This document shows positions 12,729 to 23,161 of a stretch of 64,000 bases of DNA, in pieces. Each line of letters begins with the position of its first letter. Position 1 is the first letter of the stretch. The notes beneath the pieces were generated by a model that searched no databases, was not told the DNA's origin, and saw only the letters and a list, made by a program, of their open reading frames with translations. Source of the stretch: Strigamia acuminata (lineage: Eukaryota; Arthropoda; Chilopoda; Geophilomorpha; Linotaeniidae). The stretch spans positions 6,669,601-6,733,600 of the forward strand of contig OX442324.1 in NCBI GenBank assembly GCA_949358305.1. Direction: 5' to 3'. The position numbers were made by a program, and so were the translations under genes.

Positions 12729-12729
12729 A

Positions 12730-12740
12730 GGTTATGGGCC
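12730..12740 (+). other. Copia 2 primer binding site, initiator-tRNA(Met) internal type
   Basis: GGTTATGGGCC directly after the LTR, as in copia 1. Confidence 0.75.
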
Positions 12741-13439
12741 ATACAACGTGGGAAAACACTAGGAAAACATTTTGGAGTGATTTTCAACTGATTGGAGCCA
12801 ATTAGAGGTCATATAGAAAATTCCCTCTAATTATTCAAAATGGCGGCGCCCATAGTGAGAATCAGCAACTTGTTTGTGTGCCACTGGATCCAGGGAACTG
12901 AAACCATTTGGAGTGATGAAACAACACAGGAGCACTAGTTTTGGTTCGAACATTATTAAACAATTTATTAATAAGTGCATTTTTTCCATTTTCGGACGAT
13001 TGTTCCAATATCGCGAGGCGCGATACGTATCGTCGACGCGACGTTAATTTTCGTGTTGAAAACGACTTCACGAGAGAGACACTATGACGATAATTCTCGG
13101 CAACCACACGTGAAGTGTGAACGAGACATAAACGGAAAGGATTTCGAGAAACGAGGGAAATAAACCAAAGAATTTTTGGAGACAAAAAGGACTTTAAAAC
13201 GAGGAGAAATCAACACAACTACTGGAAGACTAGAACTTTTATTAATGAATATTATTACTATTTATTCCGAATATATTGTGAATATATTTCTTAGCTTAGT
13301 GCTGTGTTAGGATTTGGTACTAACATATTCTAAGAGCAAACTAACATCACAACTTTGCACTTTGTTGTGATTATTCAGTACGGAAAGTGTTTTTGAGAAA
13401 GTTAGTGTGCACAGTGCTAGTTTACACAAAGAGAACACA

Positions 13440-16400
13440 ATGGATTCGGACAAGCTCGAAAGGAAAGTCACTTTACTCAATAGGACGAATTACGATAGTT
13501 GGAAGCAACAAGTGAAGGTGCTCTTAATGCATCACGGATGCTGGGCGTTCACAGACGGGACGGAAGAAGCTTTGGCACCAGGAGCATCTTGGCGCGACCG
13601 CTCGGACTATAAATTACGCAAAGGAAGAGCCTTTAGTTTAATTTATTACTCCATCGAGGAGCAATACCACGAATTGCTCAGCGGGGTCGACGATGCCAAG
13701 AAGGCGTGGGACAGGCTAAAGGCCAACTTCGAACCAGTCTCGAGAGCCCGGATAATTCGTTTGTTAGACGAATTCTTCAATTTGAAGTATGACCCGGCGA
13801 CGGAAACGATCGGGGTCTTCGCGGCGAAGATACGCAATGCGGCGAAGAAGCTTGCCGACGTCAAACACAAATTGAAGGATTTGTATCAGGCATTCCAGCT
13901 GATACGGTATTTGCCACAGGAATACCAATCCATCGTCCAAGCTATTTACCGATGGGAGGACGTTAATTTCACACTAGAAAAGGTGGAAGCGGAATTGGTC
14001 GCCGAGGAAGGAAGACTTGCGCAACAAAGGCGAGATTCGGGGCAAGGATCAATAATAGATGCTTTCAGTACGAGACAGAACAATTTGAACACAAAGAATA
14101 GTGATAACACGCCCAAATCCCAACAACAAGGATACAATAGTCAGAACAATCGTGGTTTTCAAGGCGGACAAAAGGGCGGCAAATCGAGTTATCGAGGCGG
14201 CAAAAACTCGAGGAATTTTCGCGGAAACACGACCGGATCATCAGGACGGGGGCCGTGTTTTCGGTGCAATCAACCAGGACACTGGGCGAGAGATTGCACA
14301 GCACAATTACCACCAAATAGCAGTTTAAATACGAACACTATGGAAGAATTAGATGCAAATATGATGGATGTCGGTTTTCTAACAGAGCTGGATAAAGAAG
14401 AGACATTGCAGTGCAGCACGACCAGCAATTGTTGGATTTATGATACGGGTGCAACTGGACATTTTTGCAAAGAAAAGGACCAATTCTTCAATTTTAAACA
14501 AACCACAGGAACAATAAGCCAAGCAGATAAGAAAACGCTGATCCACATCCAAGGAGTTGGCGACGTGTGCGTAATGTGTTTAGTCGGAACTGAGACAATT
14601 CCGATAACATTAAAGAAGGTCTACTACGCACCAGATCTGCGAAGAAATTTGATGTCAGGGCCATGCATCGATGAAGCGAGGTGCAAGGTAGCAATTGGCT
14701 CTGGAATAGTTAAGATTTACGACCCGCAGTGGAAAAGACAATTAATGGAAGCAGTCAAAAAGGACAGACTTTATTACATCAAAACAAGCAATCAGAAACC
14801 AGATTTTGAAAAGCTGAGACAAAAACAAAGCAACAACAAAGCGAGTGTTGGCGAACAACAAACACAACCGTCAACTGGATCAACTAAAAGTGCATCGAAT
14901 CCAGAGGAAGCCAGACTGTGGCACGAGCGTCTAGGACACATCCATTTTCCAAGTGTGCAGGAGATGAGTAAACGGGATGCAGTAATTGGTCTGCCAGTCC
15001 TGGACGTGCCAATCACACAATGTGACGTTTGCACTTTGGCGAAGAAGAAGTCGGTCTCGCACAAATCCATACCTGGAATTAGATCAAAACAACCATTAGA
15101 ATTGCTACATATGGACGTGTGCGGAGCTTTTTCGACGGAAACGCTTTCGGGAAAGAAGTATTTCCTCACCATTACGGACGATTACTCGCGCTACTCAACA
15201 GTGTACCTGATGAAGAAAAAGGATGAAGTATTCGAGATATTTCAGAAACACGTGAAACGAATAGAACGATTGCTCGGAAAATTGGTTCTAGCCATTCGAA
15301 CGGATAATGGCATGGAGTTTTGCTCCAATAAGTTTGGAGAATACCTCGAGGGACTGGGAATTGCCCACGAAAGGACTAATGCGTACACTCCTGCCCAGAA
15401 CGGCGTTTCCGAAAGACTGAACCAAACTTTGGCCAATGGAATGCGTGCGCTGATCTATGATGCGCAGTTGGAACACCGCTTTTGGGGAGAAGCAATTCTC
15501 ACATTCAACTATCTCAGAAATCGAATTGCCAAACTAAACTCGGACAAAACACCAATGGAATTGTATTATGGTCGTAAACCATCGCTTCGACACCTGAGGA
15601 AATTTGGGAGTTTGTGTTTCGTGCAGAAGAAAATTCGAGATGGCAAAATCGACAACAAAGGACTGCATGGAATCATGCTTGGCTATTCCCGGATAACAAA
15701 AGGATATAGGGTCTGGCTGCCAGAATTTTCCAAAGTGATCGAGACCAGCGACGTTAAGTTTGTTGAAAGCAGGCGCGGAGTTGAAGGCGTGCTGGGCCTA
15801 CCGGAGAAATACACCACGTATATCGACAATTTAAACGACAATCTCGAGAACGATGATCGCCAATATTACTCCGATGAGGATGTCAGGCCACCACTTCCCC
15901 CGCCACAACCAATTGAGAAGAAAGAAGAAGCAAAACAAGAGTTGCTGCAATTCAAACTGAAGTTTAGATTGCCGAACGAGGAACTGCGGCCTAACTTGCC
16001 AGGAGTAAAATACCCAAACGTTTTGCCGCAACCCGGACAAGCACCTGTGAATCCAGTTGCGACAATACCTGCACTTGTTTGGAGGAAGACAGAAAAAGTC
16101 AGGCCGACGGGACAAAGGGATATTGAGTATACGATCGTTGGATACAATAAGCCGAAATTACGCTTGATACCAGACGTAAAACGCTATTGCGCAGACCACA
16201 ATCTCCACGTTCCCGAACACCTTTTCGAGGACAAGAGAAAAAAGAAACCGTCTGAATCAAACGTAACAGCAGATAATTCCGACTTGGACATAGATGAGTT
16301 GACCCTAGATTTTGAAGCTAATCATCTTGAGGTCCACATACCTACACGCTTTGAGCAAATAGCAAGTCTACCTGAGAAGGTTGATAAAACGGATCTTGTT

Positions 16401-16448
16401 CATTTTTGTGATCGTTTCCTAGTCGATTTAAGTTTTCTAAACGCTTGA
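13440..16448 (+). CDS. Copia 2 Gag-protease-integrase polyprotein with in-frame RT/RNase H deletion
   Basis: One uninterrupted frame of about 1002 codons from the conserved Met-Asp-Ser-Asp start. It holds Gag with a CX2CX4HX4C knuckle (CFRCNQPGHWARDC), protease Y-D-T-G-A-T-G-H-F, integrase HHCC and core (RTDNGMEF), and the linker region up to L-P-E-K. It then jumps straight to the last ~19 residues of the polyprotein (V-D-K-T-D-L...). Relative to copia 1, 1464 bp (488 codons, spanning 3851-5315 there) is missing, with a GG shared at both breakpoints. Reverse transcriptase and RNase H are wholly absent, yet Gag, protease and integrase stay open. The element must depend on a relative for cDNA synthesis if it moves. 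Confidence 0.95.
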   Translation: MDSDKLERKVTLLNRTNYDSWKQQVKVLLMHHGCWAFTDGTEEALAPGASWRDRSDYKLRKGRAFSLIYYSIEEQYHELLSGVDDAKKAWDRLKANFEPVSRARIIRLLDEFFNLKYDPATETIGVFAAKIRNAAKKLADVKHKLKDLYQAFQLIRYLPQEYQSIVQAIYRWEDVNFTLEKVEAELVAEEGRLAQQRRDSGQGSIIDAFSTRQNNLNTKNSDNTPKSQQQGYNSQNNRGFQGGQKGGKSSYRGGKNSRNFRGNTTGSSGRGPCFRCNQPGHWARDCTAQLPPNSSLNTNTMEELDANMMDVGFLTELDKEETLQCSTTSNCWIYDTGATGHFCKEKDQFFNFKQTTGTISQADKKTLIHIQGVGDVCVMCLVGTETIPITLKKVYYAPDLRRNLMSGPCIDEARCKVAIGSGIVKIYDPQWKRQLMEAVKKDRLYYIKTSNQKPDFEKLRQKQSNNKASVGEQQTQPSTGSTKSASNPEEARLWHERLGHIHFPSVQEMSKRDAVIGLPVLDVPITQCDVCTLAKKKSVSHKSIPGIRSKQPLELLHMDVCGAFSTETLSGKKYFLTITDDYSRYSTVYLMKKKDEVFEIFQKHVKRIERLLGKLVLAIRTDNGMEFCSNKFGEYLEGLGIAHERTNAYTPAQNGVSERLNQTLANGMRALIYDAQLEHRFWGEAILTFNYLRNRIAKLNSDKTPMELYYGRKPSLRHLRKFGSLCFVQKKIRDGKIDNKGLHGIMLGYSRITKGYRVWLPEFSKVIETSDVKFVESRRGVEGVLGLPEKYTTYIDNLNDNLENDDRQYYSDEDVRPPLPPPQPIEKKEEAKQELLQFKLKFRLPNEELRPNLPGVKYPNVLPQPGQAPVNPVATIPALVWRKTEKVRPTGQRDIEYTIVGYNKPKLRLIPDVKRYCADHNLHVPEHLFEDKRKKKPSESNVTADNSDLDIDELTLDFEANHLEVHIPTRFEQIASLPEKVDKTDLVHFCDRFLVDLSFLNA

Positions 16449-16466
16449 TAATACGAGGGGGCCGAT

Positions 16467-16795
16467 TGTTAAAATATCACGTGTTATTACCAACCTTTGT
16501 ACACGTATATTTATGTCGTATTCTCAAGCGACAATGCTTTATGTATATAGTGACTGTTTGTTTATGTTTGCATTTAGCTGCACAATTCGCAGCTGCTTTA
16601 TTTACAATGTATTTGTATGCTTTACCACAAGGTGGCGTTGTATACCTGAGGTGATGTCACATGACTAGAAAATAAAGCTCTCACTCCATGTTTAGTTTTT
16701 CACCTGACAACACCTGGTTTTTCCTTTCACAAATGAAGTTTTCCACACCACTGCAAAACTAGGCATTTGCAAATGATTTCAACTAGAAATCAACA
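16467..16795 (+). repeat. Copia 2 3' LTR, 329 bp
   Basis: Near-identical partner of 12400-12728, preceded by the purine tract GAGGGGGCCGAT. Confidence 0.95.
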
Positions 16796-17407
16796 TTCAG
16801 AAGGTATTATGGGTAGTCGTGGGTCCTCGTGGTTGTCGATGTAATTCCACGAACGTGTGACTGGGTTGGGCTGGATGTTCATCCGTTCCATTAAATCCAT
16901 TCCTATCAGCAGGATTGTGTCTCGGGTTGGTAACACGATGAAGAAATGCTTAATCGTGCCTCCTTCCCACACGAAATCGGTTGATAACGTTCCCACTGCT
17001 CGAACTTCTCCCGCTGCCGTAAGGACTCGGATATTCTCGTTCATTCCCTGTAATTTTTTTTGTATTTTCTCTTCGAGTGACTCGAATAAGTCGGTGGAGA
17101 TGAATGATTGGTCCGCTCCCGAATCGAGTAGTCCCATTAACACCTTTTTGCCAAAAGAGACAGGTATTTTTGCCAGTACGCTTTTTGCTTCTGTTGACAG
17201 GTTACAACGAAGTATTCGCTTTTTAGGGGGATTGGCCCCCTGGTCGAGCGGTAAAGTCATGAAAGCATTGGCTATGCCATTTTCGTCTCTAATCTCAAAT
17301 TTCCGTTTTTTAGAAGGTGTGGTAGTTTCTTCGTTGGCAGCTTCTTCGTAGAATTCCAGCAATTTTTTCATTTCTTTAATTTGTTTTTCCACTAGTGTAA
17401 GGTCCAA
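16796..17407 (-). CDS. Gypsy 1 pol, proximal part: aspartic protease
   Basis: The frame lies -1 relative to gag, and the two overlap slightly around 17440. The retropepsin motif L-L-D-S-G-A-D-Q-S-F and the later hydrophobic I-L-L-I-G-M-D-L segment show a protease that would process the polyprotein. The first 70 or so residues contain a Lys/Glu-rich helix. No classical slippery heptamer is obvious at the end of gag, so the frameshift site is uncertain. The ORF runs into the copia 2 LTR at 16795 and resumes at 12399. Confidence 0.9.
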
Positions 17408-17439
17408 CGTTTTCGAAGTTATCGCGAGCGGATGTGGAA

Positions 17440-20322
17440 TTACTTTTGTTCCGCCCGCGAATTCCAGTTTTTTGTCATACTGTCGAATTTGGCGGTGAGT
17501 TCCTTCAGGATCTTTTCTTGTTCTTTGGCGAGTAACTTTACTATTTCTTCACGCTCTGCGATCTTGTCGTCGGCTTTTTTCTTCGCCAGTTTTGGGCAGG
17601 TTTGACGCCAGTGACCGTCCTCGTTACAGAAATTACAGGGGCTTCTTTTCTTTCCCTCCCGCATAAAAGGTTTTTTGGGATATTCTTTCTTTTCAGAAGT
17701 TGTCTCTGTTTTCGGGTTGTGGTGTTCCGATTTTCTGCTGGACTTCATCTGGGGTCGGTAGCTGGGTGCTAACTCCTTTTCCATATTCGCATGTACAACG
17801 TCGTTGGTACCTTCGTCGACCTCATCGCTTTCCGAGAATTGCTCAGAATCTTCGCTTGCTTCGTCTTCCGATTTTTCTTCGGCGGCGTTAGTCTGCGTAC
17901 GATAGGCCTTGTTTGGAGGTGGTATCGGGTTGGAAGCTTGTTGGTTTTTCTTTGACGGGAGTGGTTCTATATTTCCATTTAGATAATTCCGTGACTGGAG
18001 TAACTTAGTGGAATCTATGCTGCGCTCCTGGATTCGTTGCTGTCTGGCTACTCCCAGAGCCCGCTCCTCCTTCGTCAGAGCTTCGTTATACCGGGCGTTT
18101 GCTTCGGTTTGTTTTTTCTCGGCGAATTTAAAGATGGCGTTAAAGTTGTCTCCTCGGGGGGCATTCATATCTCGCAGTACTTTTGTAGCGATTAGGTTTA
18201 GGCCCTGTTCGAAGAGTGCTTTTTGCGCGTGTTGGTCAAATGGCTTGTCCATTTCCCGAAACAGGCTGTCCGCTCAGTGTACGTATTCTCTCAGAGTTCC
18301 TCCGGGAGCCTGTTGCATAGAGCTCACTCGTTTCTGGATTTCTTGGCTCGTCTCGCCATATTGGTTGTGGAATTTTATGATGAAATCCTCCCAATTTCGA
18401 GGTCGGACGTTGCTGTACCAGTCTCTGGCTCGGTTTATCAGCATCTCCGGTATCCCACGTGTGACCATCTCGTCGGGTTCCGCTCCCAATCGGTCGATTG
18501 TCAAGGCGACTTCGTCTAGGAATAAGTTTCCGGCGTTCCAAGATCCGTCGAACTTAATTAGTCTCAGGGTCGTCCACTTGATGTTATTGTCTTTGCGGGA
18601 ATACAACCAACGGTCCGCGGAGTATCGTTTTAGCAATCCCTCGCTTCGATCGTCTTCCTCGATTTCTTGGCTACGGCTTTGTTGAAGTTTTTGGTCCATA
18701 GCCTGAAGGAGCTCGTCTTTCTTCGTCCGTAGCTGATTGCTTAGCGAGTCAGTCTCACTAAGCAGTGGCGATGATCGTGGGTTGTCGGAAGGAAGGCTTG
18801 GGAAATGCGTACCGTTGCCTGCAAGTCCGAATTGATTTGGTTGGAACGACGTCTGTCCCGACGATCCCGCGGTGTTCGGATTATTCGTGAGATCTTGTGT
18901 CACCGTTGAATTATCAGGGTTTGATTTCTCGGGAACTGAGGTTCGGCTCAATTTTGTTCCGGGCGGTATCATGTCGTCCAATCGGGTTCCCGTGAGGCCT
19001 CCGTCTGTTTTTTTGATAAAAACGTAGGAGTCTCTCCCAGCATATGCTTCGGCGGCGTGTTTCTTTTCGAGGTGATTTTTAACGGCGTCAATCTCCTCGA
19101 GCGTCGGCATGGCTAGTTTATTTCGACCTGCTTCGTTGCGTATCTGGTTCTTCTGATTTATACATCTGATTAGTTCGGCATTAGGGTCGCTTGGGTTAGT
19201 ATTACTGGTTTGGCCAGTTTTCATTGCGAATGAGTTTTTTATTGCCCATGATTGCGCGCCCTGGTTATTCCTTTTATCTTGTATAAACGCCTCGTACAGT
19301 TCCCCTTTGACTTCGTCTGATTCGTTCAAGATGCTATCTAGTCCGGTGACTCGGATACTGCCGTGAGATATTCGAGAATCGATACTTTCACTGTCTGACG
19401 TCGGTTCGCCGCTGGTCTCGGACTGCTGTCGATCTGCTCCGACCCGACGTCGTTTTTCTCTACGTCTTGCTGTGTCTTCTGCCGATCGTTTTTCGGTCTT
19501 CTGATTTACCAGGTCGTTTACCCTGCTTAATTCTGCATAGGGAACCTTGTCTTGGTCGATCTCGATGCCGTGTGCACAGGCCACTCGAGTTACTTCTATT
19601 GCTTTGGCTACGAGTTCCCTAGCTGTGTGAGACCGTTCTGGGGAGTTTTGCACGGAGTTTGTCTCCGATTGCTGACTTGACCCGTTGTTTGGTGGCTGGA
19701 TCTTATAGTCCTTTGCCATTTCTCGTTCGATTATTTTCTGCTTCGCGAGCAATTCTCGAGTTAGCTCGCGCTCCATCGCCATTTGCTTTTCTTGGCTTTC
19801 TCGGGCTGCCGCCATCTGCTTAGCTTGTCGTTCTTGGGCCAAGTTCTGCTCCATGGTGGCTAATTTCTCGCGATGCTCTCGGGCTAGTTCTTCCATCAAT
19901 TCGTTCTTCTTCTTTTCCAACGCGGCTGTTCTTGCTAGATCGGCTCGGACAGCCTCGTTGATATTTGCGGCGCCTGTGGTTGCCGCTCTATTTAGAAGAG
20001 TCATTAGGTCCATTTCACTGGGGTCCTTCTCGACTTCTCTGGGGCTTTTCAATCCGAATCGAGGGTTTTCGAACGATTTATTTAATCCATTTTCTTCGTG
20101 AGGGTTTCTTGTTTCTTCGAATTCGCCTCCCGTAAATGGAAGTTTTCGTGCAAGGAGAAGGCCTTCGCTTGATGATTCCGTTGAAACTTCAGTCGAGTTC
20201 GTCTCGACCTCTTGTTCCACGTGGTTCGCTTCTTCCGCTTTTTGGCGCTCGATTTCTTCGGCTTCTTTTCTATCCTTTTCGTCGTTACGCCTTTTTCTAT
20301 CTTCTGCGGTAGTTTTTGTCAT
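17440..20322 (-). pseudogene. Gypsy 1 gag with one in-frame TGA
   Basis: The frame runs 20322-18277, meets TGA at 18276-18274, and continues in the same frame to 17440, about 960 codons in all. The first third is Glu/Lys/Arg/Gln-rich and predicted coiled coil (many Met-Ala-x-Glu repeats near 19750-19900). The middle is a capsid-like region, with a Trp-containing motif before the stop. Near the end is a zinc knuckle CX2CX4HX4C (C-N-F-C-N-E-D-G-H-W-R-Q-T-C). The TGA fits a CGA to TGA change. It could alternatively be a readthrough codon, but it falls inside the capsid region, which argues for a simple lesion. Confidence 0.88.
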
Positions 20323-20396
20323 TTTCTTGCGATATAATGATCGGTCGAAAGATCCCGGTTATTATTTAAAGTTTTGTCGTAAGGTTAGCAAATTCT

Positions 20397-20414
20397 ATCC
20401 CGGACAGGCCCCCA
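20397..20414 (-). other. Gypsy 1 primer binding site, tRNA-Pro-like
   Basis: The minus strand reads TGGGGGCCTGTCCGGGAT two bases after the LTR. It matches the well-known tRNA-Pro primer site at 16 of 18 positions; the two differences are an adjacent swap. Confidence 0.65.
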
Positions 20415-20416
20415 CG

Positions 20417-21044
20417 TGTCGTGATTCGACTTTGTGGTTAAAGATAATAAATAATAATACTCGGGAATACAATACTAGTTATAATACTGCTTTATTAAAC
20501 ACGCTTACTAATACAATATGAATTTAGATGATTCCTATGGTGGTCCTCGGATTCAGCTGCGAATACGATTTGCCGCTAAACAATGGCGGATCCAATTGTT
20601 TAGTCCTACGCGTGGTCTGGTTGTTGTCTAGGGTTATTTCCACGTGTTATAATGAACACGCGAGAATTCACTTTCTCGTGCGAATTAAACGAATATTGTT
20701 CGGGTATTTATTCTAGCGTAGATTGGCTACGCTAAATAAATGTGGCTGTTGTACAGTTGAAATGGTCAGCGGGCACCGGTCCTTGATCAATCCGTGAAAC
20801 GGCCTGAAAGGTGAGGTAATGGTGCTAATGCTGAATGTGGTAACTGTAATGCCGTTTCCGGTCAAGCGTCGGTGTTATATATTGACCGGAAATGACGTCA
20901 TATGCAAATCGCCATGATTATGCAGGTTCGCAGAAACACGAGACTAGTCAGTCTAGTCGCTATTTCTAGCGCGATCTAGTGGCGAGTATTAGTAACATGA
21001 TAATCGTCACTAATTACTTCTTCAGGTGATGCCGAATCACCACA
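20417..21044 (-). repeat. Gypsy 1 5' LTR, 628 bp
   Basis: On the minus strand it starts TGTGGTGATTCG and ends CGAATCACGACA, an imperfect inverted terminal pair (11 of 12). The left limit is set by the primer site and the right limit by the break in gypsy 2 pol at a Phe-Pro-Ala-Pro codon run. The matching 3' LTR is off-window, so the ends are inferred. Confidence 0.8.
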
Positions 21045-22534
21045 GGCGCCGGAAAATATTGAATTGCCGTCACCTTATTTGGATTTGGTTTAATGTGTCC
21101 AGCCTCTACAATGTGTCCCAAAACCTCGAGCGATGTTCTGCACAATTCCGTCTTGTTGGCGTTCATCGTGAATCCCGCTTCATCCAAGGCTTGAAGAATA
21201 ATTTTGAGATGTTGCACATGCTCCTCGAAAGTCTTGCTGAAAATTATGACGTCATCGAGATAAACGAACACGAACTTGTAAAGATATTTCGACAAAGTTT
21301 TGTTCATGGCTCTCTGCAGAGTTGCTGGGCCATTAATGGGTTCAAACGGCATTCTCACATATTCGAAAAGTCCTCTGTGCGTGATAAATGCGAGAAATCT
21401 CTCGTCACCTGGGCGCACTCCAATCTGGTGGAAGGCTTCTCTCCCGTCTATGATCGAAAACCAATTTGATCCTCCTAAATAAGAAAATATATTATCGATG
21501 TCAAGTAGTGGGTAGACATCTGGTAAACTTTGAGCATTCATCGGCCTGAAATCCATGGCTGTGCGCCAGTCTCCAGTCTTCTTTGGAACAACAACAGGCG
21601 CCACCGCACAATCACTTTTCGATCGACGAATAATGCCTTGTTTTAGTTTTTGGTCCAAATAAGCGTCAATTACCATCTTTTTTGCTGGGTTAACGGGTCT
21701 TACAGGCACATGAATTGGTCTAAAGTCCGGTTTTAAATTTACTTCAAACTGAGTGTTGTTGCATAATCCAACCTCCTCGCGAAATACTTTTGAAATCAGT
21801 CGAAGAGTCTGAATTAATAAACGAATTTGGGGTACCGTCAATGATGACCACAGCTGGTCATAAATCCAATCCAGCTGCGTTGGATCACTGCTTGGTTGAT
21901 ATTGTAGTACATTAACATCCAGAGGTGGCTCCGAAATCGCCGAATGATCGTGTACTCTGGCCATGAGCGCATCTTCATCCACACGACGCAAAAGCTGTCT
22001 TCCCTGTGTGTTAAGTTGTTTTATTGTTGGTGACAATTCATAAAGGCGTCTCCGCTGTCGTCTGGCACGTCTGCGTTGACTAAGCGTCGAAAACAATGAT
22101 GAATTGAATTTTCTTGATTTTTTAATGGAATCCTTCCTCTTTGGTGACCATATCAATGACCATTGATCCCGTGTACGATTCCAAATCCTCTTGATTTGGT
22201 GCTGAGCATCGTCATTTGGATATTTGAAAATTTCTTGTGACAAAGGTCAATGTTCTAGAAGAATACAATTAATGTTGTTAATTACTACCTTAGGTAGATC
22301 CTTAGCGCTGTCCTTTGTATCATCGGGCTTCTTGATGGGAAATAAAAGAACAGATTCTGAGTTGTTAGCTTGTTCTAAAGTCATAAATTGTCTTTGTTCT
22401 TGTGATCCTTTCAAATACCACTGGCACAATTCAAAGTCTGCACACAGACCAACCGCTCTGCAGAAATCTCTTCCCAGCAGAAGGTCCTCTGATGTTTTGG
22501 GTATAATCAAGCAAATGAAAGAAATGACGGCCAA
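21045..22534 (-). pseudogene. Gypsy 2 pol: protease end and reverse transcriptase, truncated
   Basis: Frame open from 22534, with an in-frame TGA at 22249-22247, then open to the gypsy 1 junction. It carries L-L-L-G-R-D-F at the end of protease, then RT motifs: MDFRPMN, FSIIDGREAFHQI, F-V-Y-L-D-D-V-I-I-F with the catalytic Y-L-D-D, and the downstream LGHIV motif. The usual FGL-x-N-A-P-A-T-F-Q box reads F-E-P-I-N-G-P-A-T-L-Q, an unusual form. RNase H and integrase are absent because gypsy 1 interrupts at 21044; the last nine residues before the stop at 21014 come from the gypsy 1 LTR. Confidence 0.9.
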
Positions 22535-23161
22535 AGGTGCGGCGCACCGACAGTTTTACAGATCCCTTAACTGGAATTTTGTCATCGGCCGCTGTACGCA
22601 CTGTTTTGTGAAGTTCGAGCAATTCCAAACCCATATTGGCTTTAAGTTTGTTAAACAATGACTCTGACATTACACATGTCTGAGCGCCTGAATCTAAAAG
22701 TGCGACAAAACTCACGTTGGCCCATGTTATCTTAATGTATGGTGCTTCTCTGTTGAAGCGATCAGTCTTCGTAATTTCGATTCTTGGCTCTTCGGATTTT
22801 TGCAATTCCTCGGGCGACAAAAGAACGAAGTTTGTTTGCAACGTCTCACTCTGCGTTGTCAACGAAGTTGGTTTTGTGGGGGTTTCCTTGGCTTTCACAG
22901 ACGAAAGTTGCGCTGATTTTGATGATTGTGGTGTTACGACACCGGGTGTTTTTGTTTTTGATTTACTTGAATCTGATTTGATTGATGTAGTTAATTTAAT
23001 GTCCGTAGACGGGGTTAATGATTTGTTGTTGTCATCTCGAACAGCGGATGGCGCCTCTGATGTCGGAGTAGACGGTGTTGTACTTCCATCGACGTCTGGT
23101 GATTTTTCAGTCTTTTTCTCAGTTGAGTCCTTGATGTTTGTATCCGACCCACTCTCTGGAC
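22500..23161 (-). pseudogene. Gypsy 2 aspartic protease region
   Basis: A frame -1 to gag carries a Ser/Thr/Lys-rich linker and the retropepsin motif A-L-L-D-S-G-A-Q-T-C. The frame then slips near 22520-22530: the continuation of the protease is found in the RT frame. The open frame itself begins inside gag at 23363, which is overlap and not a separate gene. Confidence 0.85.

Larger units (their letters stand above)
12400..16795 (+). mobile_element. Copia 2: complete-ended copia element lacking RT and RNase H
   Basis: Two 329-bp LTRs (12400-12728 and 16467-16795) differ at two positions that I found (ATCATGTG versus ATCACGTG, and CATAACTAG versus CATGACTAG). The 5-bp target duplication TTCAG flanks it exactly (12395-12399 and 16796-16800). 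Its sequence is a close relative of copia 1. It lies inside gypsy 1 pol between protease and reverse transcriptase. Confidence 0.97.
5715..21044 (-). mobile_element. Gypsy 1: Ty3/gypsy-type LTR retrotransposon with a third ORF; 3' end outside window
   Basis: Read on the minus strand: 5' LTR (21044-20417), primer site, gag (20322-17440), protease and the rest of pol in the -1 frame (17407 to 8993), then an extra ORF (8773 to 5709). RT-RNase H-integrase order and a GPY/F-like tail after integrase mark it as gypsy. Copia 2 interrupts pol and copia 1 interrupts the third ORF. The 3' LTR must lie left of the window, so insertion age cannot be judged. It was itself inserted into gypsy 2 pol at 21044/21045. 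Confidence 0.93.

Noticed and set aside
20397-20414. tRNA gene
   Set aside because: Only the 18-nt primer-site complement is present, not a cloverleaf; the same applies to 28080-28097 and 39206-39216.
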